From Eustoma russellianum (lineage: Eukaryota > Streptophyta > Magnoliopsida > Gentianales > Gentianaceae): a stretch of 64,000 bases of DNA. The notes below the pieces were generated by a model that saw only the letters and a list, made by a program, of their open reading frames with translations, made no database searches and was not told the DNA's origin. Within the stretch, counting starts at the first letter, position 1. The number at the start of each line of letters is the position of its first letter. Below are positions 58,262 to 64,000 of this stretch, piece by piece. The position numbers and the translations under genes are program-made. The DNA lies in assembly GCA_036186865.1 (NCBI GenBank), contig AP025055.1:24281783-24345782 (forward strand), read 5' to 3'.

Positions 58262-58445
58262 GGGATGAGATCTCTTCACCGCGCGGTGAGTCACCGCACG
58301 GCGCAGGACGCGACATGTAGCAGCAGTAGGGGGTGGTGAGGCTGGATGAGGTTTACCCTCACCCAGCCTCACCACTCACCATTTTTGCCACGTGTCGCGC
58401 GGTCACGTACGCAGTGAGGAGGGAGCGGTGAGAGGATCCTATCCC
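58262..58445. mobile_element. Foldback MITE of Mutator type (184 bp)
   Basis: Flanked by a perfect 9-bp duplication TGAAAATTC (58253-58261 and 58446-58454), the size made by Mutator-like transposases. The ends GGGATGAGATCTCTTCACCGC and the reverse complement of the other end (GGGATAGGATCCTCTCACCG) agree at 16 of 21 positions. Most of the element folds back: a 19-bp arm at 58333-58351 pairs with 58357-58375 across a 5-nt loop with a single G-T type mismatch. It is strikingly GC-rich against AT-rich surroundings. Confidence 0.88.
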
Positions 58446-58454
58446 TGAAAATTC

Positions 58455-59566
58455 GGCCACATTTCTATAATAGAGTTTGACTAAAATGATCTGATTGATT
58501 AGTTTTATCCATAACGATATCTTATATTATGGGAAAAAAGGATAGGAAAACCACGACAAACTTGCTAGACAGGGGCATTCGACATAACAACTACATAGCG
58601 ATAGTAGCACGGTTTCACAATTAGTTCTTAGGGCTACCTTTGCTAGTTGTTTCATCAATAATTGTATATCATGAAATAGTTAATTCAACAAATACCATAA
58701 GATATTTTCCTAACATCTCCTTGACAATCAAATCTTGAAGCTTTAGGAGATTCGAAGCTTCATCTTCTTCAAAAATGTTTTACGAAGAACAAAATAATAA
58801 GAAAAAATGTTTCCGAAGCTTCATCTTCTTCAAAAATGTTTTAAAAAATGTTTCCGCTTCTAATAGAATCAAGCAAATATTATTTTTTGACTTTGAAATA
58901 TGATGAAATAAAACAAAATTACTCACTAAATTGGCTGCACTTCTTATATTGTGAAATAACATTTGATCGACACAGTTTGACGTAATTTTCATTATGAGTC
59001 ATTGGGAAACAACCTCTGTTTGTTTCTAACACATGAGTATGCTTACATACATCTGGCCCCATATACCCTATATTAAGCAGGAGCCTTTAAAGGAATGAGA
59101 TAATGTTGTTGTTGTTGTTATAAAATAATAAGAAAAAATATCAAGCCCATGAATAGAGGTATTGTTGCCGTTCACCTTCGTCAGACCATAGTGATAGTTT
59201 TTGATGTAGTTGGTATACTGAGTAAGTGTTGTATAAAATATCCAATGCTTATAAATTGTTATCAGAACCCTGGATATTGCATCCTTTCCTTCTATTAGAA
59301 CTTTGGTCTAAAGAACTGGCGGTTTTTTTTTTTAACATACACTCTTCAATCATGAATTATAAGGACAAATAACAGTCGAGCTTTTCAAGAAAGCGTTCAG
59401 TTATGTGATTCCTTCCTCTTTCATCACTAAGGCATGCCTAGAGATATTACTGTACAGGTGGTTTACGATTTCAATTCAAACTAGACCCCTAAGTTTCTAA
59501 TACTCATGTTCTTTTAAAGGCAGCTATGAAAGGCCATCAGCTGCATTATTTATTTATGGTAAGCCT
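58455..59566. other. Unassigned intergenic DNA with a short tandem duplication
   Basis: GAAGCTTCATCTTCTTCAAA occurs at about 58755 and 58814, a 59-bp tandem duplication. A (GTT)n run lies near 59103. No coding frame is supported. Confidence 0.45.
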
Positions 59567-60479
59567 TGTTGGAGAAATTGAAATGGGTGAATGAGAAATT
59601 AATTCTCAAAGTGGATGGAAAACGTTGTTGCACGGTTACGTTTAAACAAAACGCGGTTAAGTTTGATAAGGCGTTCGGTTATGGTTTAAATCGGACGGTT
59701 GTTTAAATCTGATTCAAACGGTATCCTTCGATATAAGATAAGATCAATCTGGTTTGATCTAACGGTGGCAGGGAAGGCAGCTTTAATCTAACGGCCGAGA
59801 TTTAAACTGTCCTAACCACCCCAACCGAATGTGGTTTCCATCTAACGCTCCAGGTTTAAACCTGCGGATTAATCTTCAATCTAAAGGCTGAGATTAAACA
59901 TTCCTAATCTAGATAGGAGGTTTTCATCTAACGGCCTAAATCAAACTTTGGTTTTGATCCAACGGTCACGGTGCCTTGTTCTCCAACCGACTCCCCTATA
60001 TAAACAGGGCAAAGGGTGCATTCTAAACACACAATTTCTAGCATTCGTAGCATACTACTTTCATAGCATCCGAGTCTTGCATATTGTCCAAGAGAAGTCA
60101 GGACGCTCTAAAGTTCGGAGGAGTTCAAGTTCAGCAGTGCCGCTCAACTGAACAGGTACCCGCTGTATCCTGGGAGACGGTTGTTCACGCCGGTTGGGCA
60201 CAGTATACCGGAGCAATACGTCTTAAGGACAGAGTCCTCGACTCGTCCCGGGTTTGGTTTATTTTGTTATTCCATACGCACACATTAAACGACTGCGTCT
60301 AAGTACAGGAGTGATTGTCTCCAATAATCTTAAGACGTATTCTTGTTCAATTACTTCTGTACCGTTTTTTTATTTCCCGCAAAGGCAGTGTTCATACTGA
60401 TTTGCAGTCTACTTGTACTCTTTTCTTAAATCTGATTCTGTTCTGATTTATACGTTTTGATCAACTGAACAGAAATCTG
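59567..60479 (+). mobile_element. 5' LTR and leader of a Tork-like copia element
   Basis: Starts TGTTGGAGAAATTG. TATA box TATATAAA at 59997-60004. Upstream of it is a six-fold repeat of the motif ATCTAACGG and variants (59757-59965). The gag ATG is at 60480. The 3' border of the LTR is not resolved: no TGGTATCAGAGC site is visible, so LTR and leader are given together. The 3' LTR is off the right edge. Confidence 0.6.
59997..60004 (+). promoter_or_regulatory. TATA box of the Tork-like element
   Basis: TATATAAA in a CCCC...CAGGGC context, 480 bp before the gag start and just downstream of the repeated ATCTAACGG motifs, as expected for the LTR promoter. Confidence 0.55.
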
Positions 60480-61466
60480 ATGGAGAACGCTAGCTCTGGC
60501 TCCGTTCATGGCACAGACATTCAGAGCTCTGCTCCAATGGCACCAACTGCTGGGGTGCCAAGACATGCTCCTCCTGCACAGGGTCCTGCAGTGGCCCAAG
60601 TGGAGAAACCGGAGAAGTTCAGTAGAAGCTTCTTCAAACGTTGGCAGCAGAAGATGTTGTTCTTCTTGACTGCTGTGGGGTTGGCGAACTTCCTGATTGA
60701 GGACCCGCCTATGGTGGATTCGCTGGAGGACCAAACCCAGAATATGCAAAACCAACATTTTGTTAAAACTTGGAATTTCAATAATTATGTTTGTTTGAGC
60801 CATATTCTGAGTTGTTTGGACAACTCCTTGTATGGTTTATACTGCACGTATAAAACTGCAAAGTCTTTGTGGCAGGCTTTGGAAAAGAAATACCGTACGG
60901 AAGATGCCGGCACTAAGAAATTTATTGTCGGCAAATTCCTGGATTTCAAAATGTCTGATTCTCGCACTGTTGTTTCTCAAGTTGAGGAACTTCAGACGTT
61001 GGTTTCCGAGATGGAAGAGGAGGGCATGTTGCTCAGTGAATCTTTCGTCGTGGCTACAGTGATTGAGAAGCTACCTCTTTCGTGGAGGGAATTCAGAAGC
61101 TATCTCAAACACAAGAGAAAGGAGATGACATTGGAAGATCTAATTGTTCGACTCCGCATTGAGGAAGACAATCGTAGATCTGAGAGAGCGCCACAATCTA
61201 GCTCTGGTCAGGCTAAGGCCCATGTTGCTGAGGCCAAGAAAAAGAAAGGCCAACTCGGCGTGAACGTCAAGGGCAAGGAGATTTCAAAGAAGTTCACAGG
61301 TAAGTGTTATAATTGTGGAAAACCAGGGCATCGAAGCAGTGAATGTCGAAAGCCCAAAAAGACTCAGAATAAAGCGAAAGCAAATCTGGTTGGCGCAATG
61401 GAAGACTTGAATCTCTGCGCAGTGGTGATCGAGTGCAACGCAGTGGGAAACCCGCGTGAATGGTGA
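60480..61466 (+). pseudogene. Tork-like copia gag, ended by a nonsense codon
   Basis: An open frame of 328 codons. After a Pro/Ala-rich head it carries KFSRSFFKRWQQKMLFFL, KTAKSLWQALEKKYRTEDAG, KKFIVGKFLDFKM, LPLSWREFRSYLKHKRKEM and LIVRLRIEEDNRR, the UBN2-type gag of Tork/TNT1-like copia. An intact zinc knuckle CYNCGKPGHRSSEC lies near 61307-61350. It ends at TGA 61464-61466, where the family has Trp just before VDTGAT of the protease, so a single G to A change has separated gag from pol. It otherwise looks intact. Confidence 0.88.
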
Positions 61467-64000
61467 GTGGACACAGGGGCCACTCAACATATTTGTGCGA
61501 ACAGGGCTATGTTCAGAGAATATGTACCCACGACAAATAATGAGCAACTTTTCATGGGAAACTCTAACAGCTCAAAGATCGAAGGATCGGGCAAGGTGAT
61601 CCTGAAATTGACTTCAGGAAGGGAGTTGACCCTGCAGAATGTGCTGCATGTTCCTGACATAAGGAAAAATCTGGTTTCTGGCGTCCTGCTAGTCACTCAT
61701 GGATTCACGCTTGTTTTTGAGGCAAACAAATTTACACTTTCTAAGAATGGGGTGTATTTGGGAAAGGGGTATCTTTCTGATAACATGTTCAAGTTAATGT
61801 TATGACAATTGTACCCAAGAAAGTTACGCCCGTTGAGGCTAATAAAATTGTTTTCTCTTCTGCTTACATGCTTGAGTCTTCTTGTTTATGGCATTTTCGT
61901 TTGGGACATGTTAATTACAAGTCAATACAACAAATGATTAATCTTGAATTATTGCCCAAACTGGACTTTAATAATAAAGAGAAATGCCAAGTGTGTGTTG
62001 AAGCAAAATTGACAAAAGCGCCATTTCCTTCAACAGAATGAAACACTGAATCATTGGATTTAATTCATACAGATTTGTGTGATTTAAAGTTTGTGCAAAC
62101 AAGAGGAGGTAAAAAGTACTTTGTAACTTTTATCGACGATTGCACACGATACTGTTATGTATATTTGCTAAGTAGCAAAGATGAGGCCATTGATGCTTTC
62201 AAAGATTATAAAAATGAAGTTGAGAATCAACTTAGCAAACGAATTAAAGTAATTCGAATTGATAGAGGTGGAGAGTATGACGCATCATTTAATGAATTTT
62301 GTTCCGAACATGGCATTATTCATCAAACGACTGCACCATATTCACCTCAATCGAATGGTATTGCTGAACGCAAAAACCGTACTCTAAAGGAGATGATGAA
62401 TGCTATGTTGATAAGTTTGGGTTTACCTCAGAACTTGTGGGGGGAAGCAATTCTCTCCGCCAACGTCATTTTAAATAGGATTCCGTCCAAGAAGACGGAT
62501 AAAACCCCATATGAACTTTGGAAAGGCTATAAGCCTAGTTACAAATACTTGAAAGTGTGGGGGTGTCTGGCAAAGGTTGCCGTACCTAGACCAAGACAGG
62601 TGAAAATTGGGCCTAAAACGGTTGATTGCATATTCATCGGTTATGCAACTAACAGTAGTGCATGTCGGTTCTTGGTGCACAAGTCGGATATTCCTGACAT
62701 ACATGAAAACGTTGTCATGGAGCCAAGGAATGCAGTGTTCTTTGAAGATGTCTTTCCGAGGAAAGACAAAATTCAAGAAGAAACAAGATTTAGTAAGCGA
62801 ATGCGTGAGGCGACTCCTCAAGGAGATGAGGAGCTTCGTCAAAGCAAGCGTGCCAGAATGCCAACTTCGTTTGGACCGCATTTTCTAACCTATATGGTAG
62901 AAAATGAGCCAAGGAACTTTTCCGTGGCTATGTCTACTCTAGAAGCTCTATTCTGGAAAGAGGCAGTCGACAGTGAAATAGACTCAATTCTTCAAAATTA
63001 CACTTGGGAGTTGGTTGACCTTCCACCTGGAAGTAAACCACTTGGTTGCAAGTGGGTTTTCAAGAAGAAACTGAAAGAGGATGGGTCTATTGAAAAGTAT
63101 AAAGCCAGGTTGGTAGCTAAAGGCTATCGACAAAAGGAAGGCTTTGACTTTTTTGACACATACTCACCAGTAACTAGGATCACTTCTATAAGGATGCTAG
63201 TTGCAATTGCTGTAGTCTATAACTTGGAAATCCATCAGATGGATGTGAAGACTGCTTTTCTGAATGGTGAGTTGGATGAAGAAATCTATATGGAACAACC
63301 CGAAGGGTTTGTGGTTCCAGGACAAGAGTCTAAGGTTTGTAGACTCGTTAAATCATTGTACGGACTTAAGCAAACGCCTAAACAGTGGCACTTGAAGTTT
63401 GATCAAGCTATGCTAGCTAATGGTTTCAAGATCAATGAGTGTGACAAGTGTGTCTATATTAAGAGCACACAGAATGCATATGTAATAGTGTGTCTCTATG
63501 TAGATGACATGCTAATCATGGGGAGTACTCGGGACATAATCTTAAACACAAAGAAGATGTTGACGAGGAACTTCGATATGAAGGATATGGGAGTTGCCAA
63601 TGTTATTCTAGGAATTAAAATTTCTAGGATGACCGAGGGACTCGTACTGTCACAAACTCACTATATTGAGTCTGTTCTAAAACGGTTTAATATGGTTGAT
63701 GTGAAACCAGTAAAGACCCCGCTTGACTTAAGTGTACACTTAAGGAAAAATCGAGGCGAACCTGTAGCTCAGTTGAAATACTCTTAGGTAATTGGGAGTT
63801 TGATGTACATAACGAATTGTACAAGACCAGACTTAGCTTGTTCAGTCAACAAGTTGAGCAGGTTTACCAGTAATCCAAGTGATGATCATTGGAAAGCTCT
63901 TAACAGAGTGATGAGGTATCTGAAATACACAATGAATCTTGGACTACATTACACGAGATATCCAACAGTATTAGAAGGATATTGCGATGCAAATTGGATA
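61467..64000 (+). pseudogene. Tork-like copia protease, integrase and reverse transcriptase (runs off the right edge)
   Basis: Protease VDTGATQHICANRAMF (catalytic Asp kept). A frameshift at about 61802 leads to the zinc region (LWHFRLGHVN, CQVCVEAKLTKAPFPS). TGA 62039-62041 is followed by a 577-codon open frame: integrase DLIHTDLCDL, VIRIDRGGEYD and NGIAERKNR (all three acidic residues present), ILNRIPSKKTDKTPYELW, then reverse transcriptase WKEAVDSEI, KARLVAKGYRQKEGFDFFD, MDVKTAFLNGELDEEIYM, SLYGLKQTPKQW and an intact YVDDM box (about 63500). TAG 63785-63787 interrupts before VIGSLMY. RNase H begins (DANWI) at the window end. Confidence 0.92.

Overview
This window looks like nuclear DNA from a flowering plant, probably a eudicot. 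It is AT-rich and consists almost entirely of nested, decayed LTR retrotransposons of plant lineages (Ty1/copia SIRE-, Tork- and other types; Ty3/gypsy Tat-like and chromovirus Tekay-like). It also holds LINE, Mutator-like and MITE remnants and only two host-type genes: an apparently intact SAUR (auxin-responsive) gene at 7319-7591 and a frameshifted GRF zinc-finger gene at 46795-47302. Lineage names are from recognisable motifs and layout, not from a database search. The species cannot be named.

Left part (1-12.6 kb): a minus-strand Tat-type gypsy element keeps its 5' LTR (4128-5026), a ruined gag (about 3230-4105), a 56-bp tandem array (2373-2836) and a plus-strand, intron-bearing antisense ORF (1-1874). 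Its pol is missing and its other LTR would lie off the left edge. Next come the 3' end and LTR of a copia element (to 6932), the SAUR gene, about 2 kb of unassigned DNA, and a Tekay-like LTR (9750-12169) leading into a protease fragment.

Middle (12.65-32.3 kb): that protease is split by a 14.3-kb block with a CCCCT target duplication. The block contains a reversed Tekay LTR, a whole SIRE-like copia element (14224-26236) carrying a solo LTR of its own family inside its integrase (TSD ATACT), and a second Tekay LTR piece in opposite orientation. The interrupted gypsy pol resumes at about 26997. Two tandem minus-strand SIRE-type LTRs follow (27778-32144).

32.1-46.4 kb: one decayed minus-strand copia element (called C_out here) is split into pieces by a complete minus-strand copia element (32265-39114, TSD ACTAG), which itself contains a 1.1-kb solo Tat LTR (34649-35747, TSD GCAAG). 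C_out is also split by a tandemly duplicated Tekay LTR (39501-44933, TSD CTGTG) and by another LTR-like segment.

Right part (46.4-64 kb): the GRF gene; a SIRE-type LTR pair holding two halves of LINE coding sequence in opposite orientations; a PB1-like/MuDR Mutator remnant without a catalytic core; a solo LTR (TSD GTATC); an unrecognised ORF; a 184-bp foldback MITE with a 9-bp TSD; and at the right edge the best-preserved element, a Tork-like copia (59567 to beyond 64000) with long open frames broken by three nonsense codons and one frameshift. Apart from the SAUR gene there is no obviously functional host gene.
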